A stretch of 64,000 nucleotides of DNA, from contig CATLDC010000004.1 in assembly GCA_949902595.1 (NCBI GenBank), forward strand, positions 62,001 to 126,000, given 5' to 3'. This document shows, piece after piece, positions 33,373-41,938 of the stretch (positions within the stretch are counted from its first letter, which is position 1; each line of letters opens with the position of its first letter). Source of the stretch: an uncultured Candidatus Melainabacteria bacterium (GTDB taxonomy: Bacteria > Cyanobacteriota > Vampirovibrionia > Gastranaerophilales > Gastranaerophilaceae). The notes under the pieces are model-generated. The model was not told the origin of the DNA. It was given only the letters and a program-made list of their open reading frames with translations, and made no database searches. The translations under genes and the position numbers were made by a program.

Positions 33373-34357
33373 CGTCTATATCCTTATAAATATTCTGTTT
33401 TTGCGTGTTGCGCGCACTCTGGCGCTTTCTGGTGCTTATTTTAACTGCAAGCTTGTCATTGTGCTGCTTGTGTGCAGTCTCGGTCTTTACACCCTGATAC
33501 TTTACCTTTTCCTTGTAATCCTTCGCCTCTGTTACAAATTCAACATAACTCTGATACCTTGTCTCGTCAATTGTGTCAAGGTGCTGCTTTACAGCGCAGT
33601 CAACTTCGCTCAAATGCAGGCAGTCAGGAAATTTACAGTCTTGTTTGTACTTAGAAATCTCGTCAAAGAGCAAATCAACCTCGTTTGGCATGAGAAAATC
33701 GAACTTAAGGTTGCTAAACCCTGGTGTGTCAATGATTCTGGAATCTTCGTCAATCCTAATTATTTCTGAATGGCGTGTTGTGTGTGTTCCGCGCAAAGTC
33801 TTTTCACTGATTTCTTTGGTTCTAAGATGCAAATCGGGGCAGATTGCGTTAATCAGGCTTGATTTCCCGACTCCTGATGAGCCGCAGAGTACAGAGGTTT
33901 TGCCTTTGAGCAAGTCTTTAAACTCATCAACTCCAAACCCTTCAAGCGCGGAGGTGAAAAGAATATCATACCCGAGTGGTTCGTATATTGAGAATACTTT
34001 TTCAATGGTTGAATCGTCTTTGGAGAGGTCGTTTTTATTAAAGCAGAGCGCTGCTTCAAGGTTATGGTACTTTGCAAAGGCAATATATCTGTTGAGCTGT
34101 GAAAAACTAAGTTCCGGCTCTTTTACAGCAGATATGATAATTACCCTGTCGATGTTGGCAACGGTCGGGCGTGTGATAAAGTTTTTGCGAGGCAGGATTT
34201 TTTCTATTGCGCCATCTGAAAACTCAACAAAATCGCCAACATAAATCTTGTGTTTCTGTTTTTTCAAGACCTCACGGATTTTGCATTCAAAGGTTTGGTT
34301 TTCAGAATCAACATAATAAAAATCTGAATGTATTTTGAAAATTTGTCCCACTGCCAT
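33356..34357 (-). CDS. rsgA: Ribosome small subunit-dependent GTPase A
   Basis: 333 residues. OB fold at the start (GQIFKIHSDFYYV...CKIREVLKK), then a circularly permuted GTPase: NKNDL (G4) precedes GSSGVGKSSLIN (G1) and DTPGF (G3). A zinc knuckle follows: CKFPDCLHLSEVDCAVKQH. The C-terminal ~55 residues are Lys/Gln-rich. RsgA assists late 30S assembly. The start has no ribosome site; the extended -10 box ends six bases before the ATG, so the message is predicted to be leaderless. Confidence 0.95.
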   Translation of the reverse strand: MAVGQIFKIHSDFYYVDSENQTFECKIREVLKKQKHKIYVGDFVEFSDGAIEKILPRKNFITRPTVANIDRVIIISAVKEPELSFSQLNRYIAFAKYHNLEAALCFNKNDLSKDDSTIEKVFSIYEPLGYDILFTSALEGFGVDEFKDLLKGKTSVLCGSSGVGKSSLINAICPDLHLRTKEISEKTLRGTHTTRHSEIIRIDEDSRIIDTPGFSNLKFDFLMPNEVDLLFDEISKYKQDCKFPDCLHLSEVDCAVKQHLDTIDETRYQSYVEFVTEAKDYKEKVKYQGVKTETAHKQHNDKLAVKISTRKRQSARNTQKQNIYKDIDDERID

Positions 34358-34363
34358 ATAAAG

Positions 34364-34372
34364 ATTTTAGCA
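34364..34372 (-). promoter_or_regulatory. Extended -10 box of the leaderless rsgA transcript
   Basis: Minus-strand TGCTAAAAT ends exactly six bases before the rsgA ATG at 34357, the same sequence and spacing as at 13442. Confidence 0.6.
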
Positions 34373-34392
34373 TAGAGTTGAGGTAAAGAATT

Positions 34393-34419
34393 GTAACAAT
34401 TTGGCTTAAGTGCCGTTAG
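34393..34419 (+). promoter_or_regulatory. Possible flagellar-sigma promoter of the giant flagellin
   Basis: GCCGTTAG at 34412-34419 matches six of eight bases of the sigma-28 -10 consensus GCCGATAA. The -35 side (GTAA, 15 bases upstream) matches poorly. The call is tentative. Confidence 0.3.
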
Positions 34420-35523
34420 AAATTCTGAAAATGTGGAATTGTATAAGTATAGTGGTTCAAGGATTGATGTATGAATATTAGTACAAACCTCGCATCTCTC
34501 GTCACGCAAAATTCACTCAAACGTTCAACATTAAATCTTAATGAAGCCATAGAGCGCATGACGACTGGCTTCAAAATTAACCATGCAAAAGATAACGCAG
34601 CCAACTACTCTATTTCCAATAAATACTCAACCAAAATAAGCGCCTATGAAGTGGCGGAAGACAATGCCATGATGGGGCTTGACTTAGTCAGCACAGCCTC
34701 GGGCACCCTCGACCTTATTGAAGAGCGCGTTTCGCGACTAAGATACCTCCAGGAACAGGCTCTGAACGGTACAAATGACCAGAAGGCTCTGGATGCAATC
34801 AATGCAGAGTGTAACACTATTGTAGATGAGATTAACCGCATATATTCAAGCACGGAATACAATAACATCCCGTTCTTTTCTTATGAGGATAATAATGCAC
34901 CTTCTGAAACAGTAAAGAAAGCTGACTCATCAACGATTTTCGGTCAGCTTGGGATTGGAGACAGCAGTTTTTCTATCTATGATTCAAGCAATAACCTTGT
35001 AATTACCTATGATACGCTTGAGACTGACAGTATTCACGACTTTTTTGATTCACTTGCAAACCATGGATTGCAGGGGACAATTAATAATGGCGTGATTTCT
35101 ATTACTTCACCTGACGGGAGCTATATTGAAGGCGATTTGGCGGATGCACTGGGGATTTCCAAAATTACGACCCCGTATATAGAGTCCACAAACCAGTCGT
35201 CTACTGCTGATATTACTTACACACTTGTAAGCAATGCGACTGAATCAACTACGTTTGGGGAACTCGGCGCTTCCGGCACTGTTACTATTCGTGACAAGTA
35301 CGATAATCTTGTCGGAAGCTTTGAAACAGATTCAACAACCACTATTTCAAGCTTTTTTAACCAGCTTGATGCACTAGGGATAAGCGGAAAACTGACTAAC
35401 GGTGTGATAACTCTAACAAGTTCTGCCGGTAATTATGCAGCAGCGAGCGGAGCTATTGCGGATTTGGGGATAGGGCTTGTGACTTCTGACGGGAAGCGCA
35501 CAACCGGTGTGGAGCAGACTTCG

Positions 35524-35700
35524 ACCTTGAAAGTAACCACTACCACCTCATCAACCCAGACAGACACTATCTGGCAGACGACAACAACAGAGTCAACAGC
35601 AACCAACACAATCTGGACAACCACGACTACTTCTACGACCCAGACCAATACAATCTGGGTTACAACAACTACGTCAACTACGACCACTAACACTATTACA
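35524..35700 (+). repeat. Thr-rich tandem repeat, first block
   Basis: Encodes three to four copies of a ~17-residue unit of the form T-x-T-D/N-T-I-W-x-T-T-T-T-S-T-T. It resembles O-glycosylated mucin-like linkers. Related blocks follow near 36850-36930 and 37970-38230. Confidence 0.8.
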
Positions 35701-36059
35701 ACTCCAGGGACTTATGTAACACAGAGCACTGGTGCTTTCTTGAAAGAGATAGCGCATATTGATACCACCAATATGACTGCGCTTTCAGAAGTTGCCAACA
35801 AAAATGTTGATCTTGCAGCCGGTACTTATGCAATAAAGACTGTCGAGGATTTAGAAATCCTATCTCAGATGAGCAATGACTACTTGCTTAATAACACTTA
35901 CACATTTGTTTTAGGTTCTGATTTGGACATGGCTGTAGCCGGATATTCTGCTGAAACCGGAAAGAGTTGGACTCCGATTATAAATGGCGGGAGTTATTGT
36001 TTTGACGGTAACGGTTATGCGATTTCTAATTTATACATAAACGCTCCGGAAAGCTCTTA

Positions 36060-36690
36060 TGTAGGACTTTTTGGTTGTTTATCCGGCGGCGGGGTGACAA
36101 TAAAAAATCTTGGCCTGGAAGATGTCTATGTCTCAGGTAGAGACTTTGTTGGCGGCTTAATTGGCGGAGGAGACAGCTTTACAGCAGAAAACTGCTATGT
36201 TACAGGGCATGTGATTGGTAATAATACGGTCGGCGGTTTAGTTGGACAGGGTGGATATACAACTATTTTTGGTTGTTATTCAGAAGCTACTGTAAATGGA
36301 AATTCGACTGTTGGCGGGTTTGGCGGACTTATAGATACAGACAGCAAGATAGAACAGTGTTATTCGGCTTCCAATGTTACAGGTACTCAAAATGTTGGTG
36401 GATTGCTAGGACAGTTATACATGAATGCAGAAATGTATGATTCTTATGCAATGGGAAATGTTACCGGAGGTGATAATACCGGCGGCTTGGTAGGTATCTC
36501 TAGTGATAACGGACATTTTGAACATGTTTACGCTTCAGGTACTGTTTCTAGCTCTTCTGCAAGTGCAGGCGGGCTTATAGGGTTTTCTGATATGAATACT
36601 TATGTGTATGATGCATACGTTTTGGTTAGTAATGCGTCTACTATAAGCGGAATATTTTGCGGATATAACGAGAATGAGGTTTTAGAATTA
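36060..36690 (+). repeat. GLUG repeat block 1 within the giant flagellin
   Basis: Encodes about six repeats containing GG(L/F)(I/V/L)G spaced 25-30 residues apart with intervening CYxxGxVxG segments, typical of GLUG motifs of surface adhesins and some secreted peptidases. Confidence 0.75.
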
Positions 36691-37254
36691 GACCACTGTT
36701 ACTATAATCAGGGACTAGAATATGACTATGTCGGTTCTATGGGCGAAAATGGAAGCTTAACATCTTCTAATATCCAGTCATATACAGGCTCTGTGCCGTA
36801 TGTATTTACTAAAGCAACAAACTATCAAACAACAGTTGGCTCAAAGACTGAGTACATCGTTAGTACAGTTTGGCAGACAATGACGACTTCTACAACCCGA
36901 ACAGAGACTGTTATGGTCTCTACGACTTTGAGCGAAGAAAGAACAGATTTTTTGGCGGTTTTGACTCAGAAAGATACGAGCGGATTGCTGTCTGTATCAG
37001 AAATTAACGGAAAATCTTCGTTTGATGGTATCACATGTGCTGTACGTACGACAGAAGACTTGCAGCTTATTGCACAATTGACGAATGCCGGTAACGAGTT
37101 TTCAACAACGACTTTTATTCTTGCAAATGATTTGGACTTCACCGGCATTGATAATTGGACAAGTATTGGAAACGAGTTTTATGGTTTTAAAGGTTCTTTT
37201 GATGGTAACGGTTACGTAATATCTAAGCTTAATATTGATTCGACAAATGACCGT

Positions 37255-37800
37255 ACCGGTTTGTTTGGTACTTTGTATGGTTCAGTCTCAAATTTGGGGT
37301 TGGAAAATGTTAATGTAAGCGGAGGCACTTATTACACAGGCGCTCTGGCAGGCTATGCAGAATCCTGTCAAATCACCAATTGTTATGCAATAGGTCAGGT
37401 AAAAGGTGCCAAGTACTATGTTGGCGGGCTAATCGGAGGAGGTACTTATGTCGGTATTTATAATTCATACTTCGGAGGTGAAGTCAGAGGATATGACTCA
37501 GTAGGTGGAATCGCCGGTGTGTTGACTATGGCCAATGTTAGTTCTTGCTTTTTTAATGGTACCATTTTGGGTAACGAGCAGTTAGGAGGAATCACCGGGT
37601 ATTATGAAACCGAGCCTGGTTTTGATACGGTTGTAGATTGTTACGTCAAAGGTAAAATTAATCTTCTTTCAGGCTCACCTAATAATGTAGGCGGGTTGTT
37701 TGGCTATTTGGAATGGGCAGAACTGAAAGTTAATCATTGCTATGTTTTAACAGAATCTCCAAGATTAAACGGTCTATTTGCCGGTGGCTTAAATGAGTAC
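37255..37800 (+). repeat. GLUG repeat block 2 within the giant flagellin
   Basis: Encodes about five repeats such as GGLIGGG, GGIAGVL, GGITGYY and GGLFGYL with CY/CF-containing spacers. It parallels block 1 and both are preceded by a matching segment (FDGNGYxIS.L.I), indicating internal duplication of a large module. Confidence 0.75.
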
Positions 37801-37969
37801 AGCACTATTACTATTGAAAATTCTTATTATGGAACATTCTATCAAAGTTCAACCCTCCCTACATACGACGGTGGTCTGAAAGCTACTACCCAAAGCCAAT
37901 TATACACAGGAACCCATCCTTTTACACCAGACAGCACTTCCTTTTTGATGTATACAACAATTACTGAAC

Positions 37970-38230
37970 CCAAAACTCAAACAACAACTGTCTGGATAAC
38001 CACAACATCAGAGGCTACCAGGACAGAGGCTGTTACAACACCTATTTCAAATACAATCCTTGAAACAGAAACTATATGGGAAACTACAACCACTGCGACT
38101 ACTAATACAGAGACCCTGTGGGAAACCACTACAACCTCGACTACTGAAACTGAAACAATCTATACTACAACCACGACTTCCAGCACCCAAACCAGTACAA
38201 TTTACACCACAACAACGAGCGGTGCAACCG
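37970..38230 (+). repeat. Thr-rich tandem repeat, third block
   Basis: Encodes about five units of the form ET-E-T-(I/L)-W/Y-x-TTTT-x-x-T, closely related to the first block. At DNA level the units are imperfect, so slippage would be limited. Confidence 0.75.
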
Positions 38231-39367
38231 GAACCTCTACTTTCAACGATATCGGACTTGCCTCGAATGGCTACATAACAGTGTATTCAAATGGCACCAG
38301 TGCAATAATGACCGTAAAAACGAGTTCAACACTTGCGGATTTGACCGGATTTTTAAGCAGCCATGGTATTACTGCTTCAATTTCGAACGGAGTTCTCGAA
38401 GCCAGTCCGCAAACAGGCTCTTATATTACCGGCATGTCAGAGAATTTGCGTACTGCGCTCGGCTTTGACCCATCGAATTATACAGTGTCAGAAGGCAAAG
38501 GCAACACTTCTTCCAACAAGTATTCAAGCACTATTAATACATCATTGACCGGTGATGTTACATTTGCTAGTGCGGGCGTTTCCGGCGGAACAATTAAGGT
38601 GCATAAAGCTAACGGAAGCTATGCTACTATTAAGATTACAGGCACAGACACCATGCAAACATTGCAGGAAAAGCTCGAGGGCTTAGGATTTACAACAGAT
38701 TTTTCTAATAACAAGCTTACCGTAAACGGCAAAGGTAATCTTTATATTGAAAGCAGCACACTTTCTCTCCTTAATCTTGGTGCAGTGAATAAAGTTGAGA
38801 AAACTAATGTAACAAACTCATCAAGCAATCGTTTAACCTACAAAGAGGCGCTCATGACTCTTGCTGCTGTAGTGCCTGATGAAGCACCTTCACTTGTTTT
38901 CAGGTCGGTATAGATTCTAATGAGGCAAGTCAAATTAGTGTAAGTATCGGGTTTTCTATTAACAATATTGAACAATTCAGAAATATCGGGCTTGATTTTG
39001 ATACAGATTATTTAACAGAAATAGATACTCTTCTCTCCCGTATCAATAAAAAACAAACAGAGTATGGTGCCGCGCAAAACAGGCTTGAAAGTGTGCTTGA
39101 AGAGATTTCGATTCATTATGACAATCTTGTGTCATCACGTTCAACGATTAAAGATGCTGACATCGCAGAAGTATCCAGTGAATACATTCGTCAGCAGATA
39201 CTACAGCAAGCTTCTGCTACTTTGATGGCTACGGCGAATCAGAATCCGGCGTTTGCTCTGGGGTTGTTGTAGAACAATTGCCTCCTCGCGCATTCTAGCT
39301 CCCCAGCTGCTCTTGTTGCGCAAACTCATTTTTTGCGCTACAATAGGTGAAAGCAAGGAGAGAGTTT

Positions 39368-39646
39368 ATGTCAGACGAAAAAGTCGTGAAAATCGGCGCG
39401 AGGGGAAGAAAAAAGGGCGAAAGCATACCTTATCACCACCACAACCACGAAGGAATTATTGAGCCTGTGGTTTGCAGCTTTTGCGGGCGTTCAAACACAG
39501 AGGTGCTCAAAATGGTTAAGGGCCCGGGGGTGAATATATGCTCCGAATGCACGATGATTGCTGTACAGTACTTAATCATGCAGGATAGAATGCTTTCTGA
39601 AGAAGCGCAGCAAATTCTTGATACTTTCTGGGGTAAGAAAAATTAG
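39368..39646 (+). CDS. Standalone ClpX-type zinc-binding domain protein
   Basis: 92 residues. Residues 35-80 are a ClpX N-terminal zinc domain: CSFCGRSNTEVLKMVKGP, then NICSECTMIAVQYL, giving CxxC-x18-CxxC. There is no AAA+ domain. The lead is basic with an H-rich patch (YHHHNHEG). In ClpX this domain dimerises and binds substrates and adaptors such as SspB. A solo copy could act as an adaptor, decoy or regulator of ClpXP. I moved the start to 39368, five bases after AGGAGAG. It lies 13 bases before the helical protein gene, so the two are probably co-transcribed. Confidence 0.85.
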   Translation: MSDEKVVKIGARGRKKGESIPYHHHNHEGIIEPVVCSFCGRSNTEVLKMVKGPGVNICSECTMIAVQYLIMQDRMLSEEAQQILDTFWGKKN

Positions 39647-39658
39647 CGGAGAGAAAAT

Positions 39659-41254
39659 ATGAACAAGATTCAAATAAAAGCTGAAATACTGGCGACTCTG
39701 ACAGCGCTTTCAACTTCAATCCAGCCGGATGCTTCGCTTCTGACTGGCTTGAAGCTTATAGAAGACAAAAAAACTGTTCTTGATGTTCTTATAAGAGAAC
39801 TCGTTAATGCGCCGGAACAGCGCGCTTTGCTTATTTGCTGGCTTCTAACCGAACTTATTGACAAAGATACGCTTAATGACGAGCTCTGGAACGTTATCAA
39901 GGCACCTGAATACAACGACCATGTCAAAATGATTGCTTTTAATATGCTGAAAGATTTGGGCAACAAGATTGACTACGAGGTTATAAGCGGGTATTTTGAA
40001 CAGTTTAACGAGCTTATAAACAAAGAAACAAAAGAACTGCTGGAAACGGCGATTATGAATCCCGAAGCCCAGATTGATTTCATGGACTTTTTGAATGCAA
40101 TCGGGGATGAAGATAAGAAAATCCTGATTAAGTCTCTGGAAGAGGATTACGCAAATGACGCGCTTGCAAACATACTTATACCGGTTTTCTTGTACTACAT
40201 GAACACAGATGTCGGAAATGTTGCGCTTGAAATCCTCGGCCGCTCAAAATCCCAGCTTGTTTATCACGCTATTGAAAACGCACTTTCTTTTGCTCCCGAA
40301 GAGCTCAAGAGTCGTATGAACAAGGCTCTTTCCGAACTCAAAATGGCAGGAATCAGGGTTGATAACACTGTAGAGTTCTACAGAAACATTCTCAAAGAGT
40401 CTGCGCCATACAAGACTTATGTTTCTTTCCCTGACGGGCATGGAAACATGGCGATTATTTTCTCACGCATTCGCGCAAACAGAACTCTTCAATTCCTTGC
40501 AGTGGTTGTGAATCCAAGGTACGGTATCCTCGATTCGTTCGGGTTCAACAACATGACCGAGCGCGATTTCTTCAAGATTGTAGACAAATTCTATAACTAT
40601 CAGGAAAAATACGAAATCAACGCGGGAGTTGCAAAGTATTTACTAAATCAGGCGGAAGAAAATTCTCACATAAACGGGGAGCTGATTCCTTATGAGTACA
40701 TCTGCTGGCAGAGCATCCTGCTTGATGTTGAGGAAGAAAAGCCTAATCTTTATCTTGAGAAAAAAGAGCTTAACCAGAAAGACATAGACAAGCTTTGTCT
40801 TAATGATTATGTTCAGACTTGGTTCTTTGACGAGGTCACCTCAGATGAGTTCAAGACCTTTATTGATAAGCTTTCTGCTGAATTTAAGGCGAACAATTTT
40901 GACGTGGATTTGGACAAGTTTGTTGCTGACAATTTTGACAGTATTTACACGGTAAAAGAGCTTGCTTACAAGCTTGTAATTTTTAACATGGCGGCTTATT
41001 TGAGGATGCTCAAAGGTGATATGGAGCTTGCAGAGCTGTTCTTCTCGCTCGGGTCTAATTACGCATTCCTTACGAATATAATTAGAAAGAGTATTTACGA
41101 ATATTATGTAGGAAAGCGCTACATTCTCAAGAACCAGAGAAAGGCTTCCAACATTTTTGAGAAGCGCATGCAGCCAAAAGTCGACGATTTTGAGCTTTTG
41201 CAGCTTGATATGATAATTTCAAGCATTGAAGCAAGGTGGGTTGACAATGCATAA
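39659..41254 (+). CDS. Large alpha-helical protein of unknown function
   Basis: 531 residues without signal peptide or membrane helix. The sequence is almost all amphipathic helices, with HEAT-like spacing in the first 230 residues (LVNAPEQRALLICWLLTELI, VKMIAFNMLKDLGNKI). A beta-containing segment (about 255-295: YVSFPDGHGNMAIIFSRI, LQFLAVVVNPRYGILDSFGF) sits in the middle. I do not recognise a family. It sits between the solo ClpX zinc domain and ruvX (overlapping ruvX by eight bases), in a conserved-looking operon. A scaffold or adaptor role is only a guess. Confidence 0.85.
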   Translation: MNKIQIKAEILATLTALSTSIQPDASLLTGLKLIEDKKTVLDVLIRELVNAPEQRALLICWLLTELIDKDTLNDELWNVIKAPEYNDHVKMIAFNMLKDLGNKIDYEVISGYFEQFNELINKETKELLETAIMNPEAQIDFMDFLNAIGDEDKKILIKSLEEDYANDALANILIPVFLYYMNTDVGNVALEILGRSKSQLVYHAIENALSFAPEELKSRMNKALSELKMAGIRVDNTVEFYRNILKESAPYKTYVSFPDGHGNMAIIFSRIRANRTLQFLAVVVNPRYGILDSFGFNNMTERDFFKIVDKFYNYQEKYEINAGVAKYLLNQAEENSHINGELIPYEYICWQSILLDVEEEKPNLYLEKKELNQKDIDKLCLNDYVQTWFFDEVTSDEFKTFIDKLSAEFKANNFDVDLDKFVADNFDSIYTVKELAYKLVIFNMAAYLRMLKGDMELAELFFSLGSNYAFLTNIIRKSIYEYYVGKRYILKNQRKASNIFEKRMQPKVDDFELLQLDMIISSIEARWVDNA

Positions 41255-41645
41255 GGTGATGGCGCTTGATGTGGGTACGAAGCGTATAGGGATTGCGCTT
41301 AGCGACTTTATGCAGGTGATTGCGACCCCGCATTCTTTTATTTCGCGTGTGCCTGAGGATAAGGCAATAGAGGAAATTACTAAAATTGCAAAAGAAAACC
41401 GGGTTGAGAAGATTGTTGTCGGTGTTCCGATAAACATGGACGGGTCACAAGGCTTTCAGGCACAGGATTGTATCGATTTTTCACAAAAACTTGTTGGTTT
41501 TGATATAATATTAGAAGATGAAAGGCTGACTTCTGAAGAAGCTGAACAGAGGCTCCGTGAGAGGAAAGTCGATTTTCGAAAAAATAAGGGACTTGTGGAT
41601 ATGGAAAGTGCCTGTGTAATATTACAACAGTATTTAGGAAGATAA
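41247..41645 (+). CDS. ruvX: Holliday junction resolvase RuvX/YqgF family
   Basis: 132 residues. RNase H-like fold with MALDVGTKRIGIALSD (first catalytic Asp), VVGVPINMDGS, LEDERLTSEEAEQ and a closing VDMESACVILQQYL (last Asp). YqgF proteins act in 16S rRNA end maturation and possibly in recombination. The start was set at 41247, with AAGGTGGG upstream, not 41226. Followed by a DUF1292 gene as in many Firmicutes. Confidence 0.93.
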   Translation: MHKVMALDVGTKRIGIALSDFMQVIATPHSFISRVPEDKAIEEITKIAKENRVEKIVVGVPINMDGSQGFQAQDCIDFSQKLVGFDIILEDERLTSEEAEQRLRERKVDFRKNKGLVDMESACVILQQYLGR

Positions 41646-41648
41646 ATT

Positions 41649-41933
41649 ATGAATGAAAACGAAGAATTAGAACAAAATTTTGTAGAAATCTACGGCGATG
41701 ACGGTAACATCGTTAAGTGCGAAATCTATGATGTAATAGATTTTGAGGACAAAACTTACGCACTCCTGCTTCCGCTTGGTGAAGACGAAGAAGACGCAGA
41801 CTCAGAAGTAATTGTTATGGAATATGTTGAGGAAGGCGAAGAAGGCTACTTCCAGAACATCGAAGACGATAACGAGTTCAAAAAGGTTTGCGAATACATA
41901 GAATCACTTAGTGACGAAGACGACGAGGAATAA
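41649..41933 (+). CDS. DUF1292 (YrzB-like) protein
   Basis: 94 residues, strongly acidic. VEIYGDDGNIVKCEIYDVIDFEDKTYALLLPLG is the typical core of DUF1292 proteins, which often neighbour ruvX. Function unknown. The gene starts after a three-base gap and ends five bases before the Clp-N gene. Confidence 0.88.
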   Translation: MNENEELEQNFVEIYGDDGNIVKCEIYDVIDFEDKTYALLLPLGEDEEDADSEVIVMEYVEEGEEGYFQNIEDDNEFKKVCEYIESLSDEDDEE

Positions 41934-41938
41934 TAGTT

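Larger units (their letters stand above)
34471..39272 (+). pseudogene. Giant flagellin with GLUG and Thr-rich inserts, one frameshift
   Basis: About 1,600 residues if one base is restored. The first 143 residues are a normal flagellin N-domain (MNISTNLASLVTQNSLKRS, RMTTGFKINHAKDNAANYSISNKY). The insert holds four ~85-residue copies of a flagellin-IN-like unit (xxxFGELGxSGTVTIxD...GxLTNGVITLTSS), two GLUG-repeat blocks of the kind found in adhesins, and three Thr-rich linkers. The reading frame stops at 38913; after a shift at the T-run 38897-38900 it reads FQVGIDSNEASQI and then a full flagellin C-domain (RLESVLEEISIHYDNL, IAEVSSEYIRQQILQQAS) ending at 39272. AAGGA precedes the ATG. No other flagellar gene is in the window. 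Confidence 0.9.

Noticed and set aside
33573-34244. 223-codon open frame on the plus strand opposite rsgA
   Set aside because: It is a mirror of the rsgA coding frame, rich in Ser/Leu, with no ribosome site and no recognisable domain; rsgA is certain on the other strand.
35524-38230. Thr-rich repeats considered as a CRISPR or minisatellite
   Set aside because: They are in-frame, imperfect coding repeats with variable unit length and no constant repeat/spacer layout.
38893-38913. Programmed ribosomal frameshift in the flagellin
   Set aside because: The shift site TTGTTTTC is not a standard X-XXY-YYZ heptamer and no clear stimulatory structure follows, so a slip-prone tract or sequence error is more likely. 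Not fully excluded.
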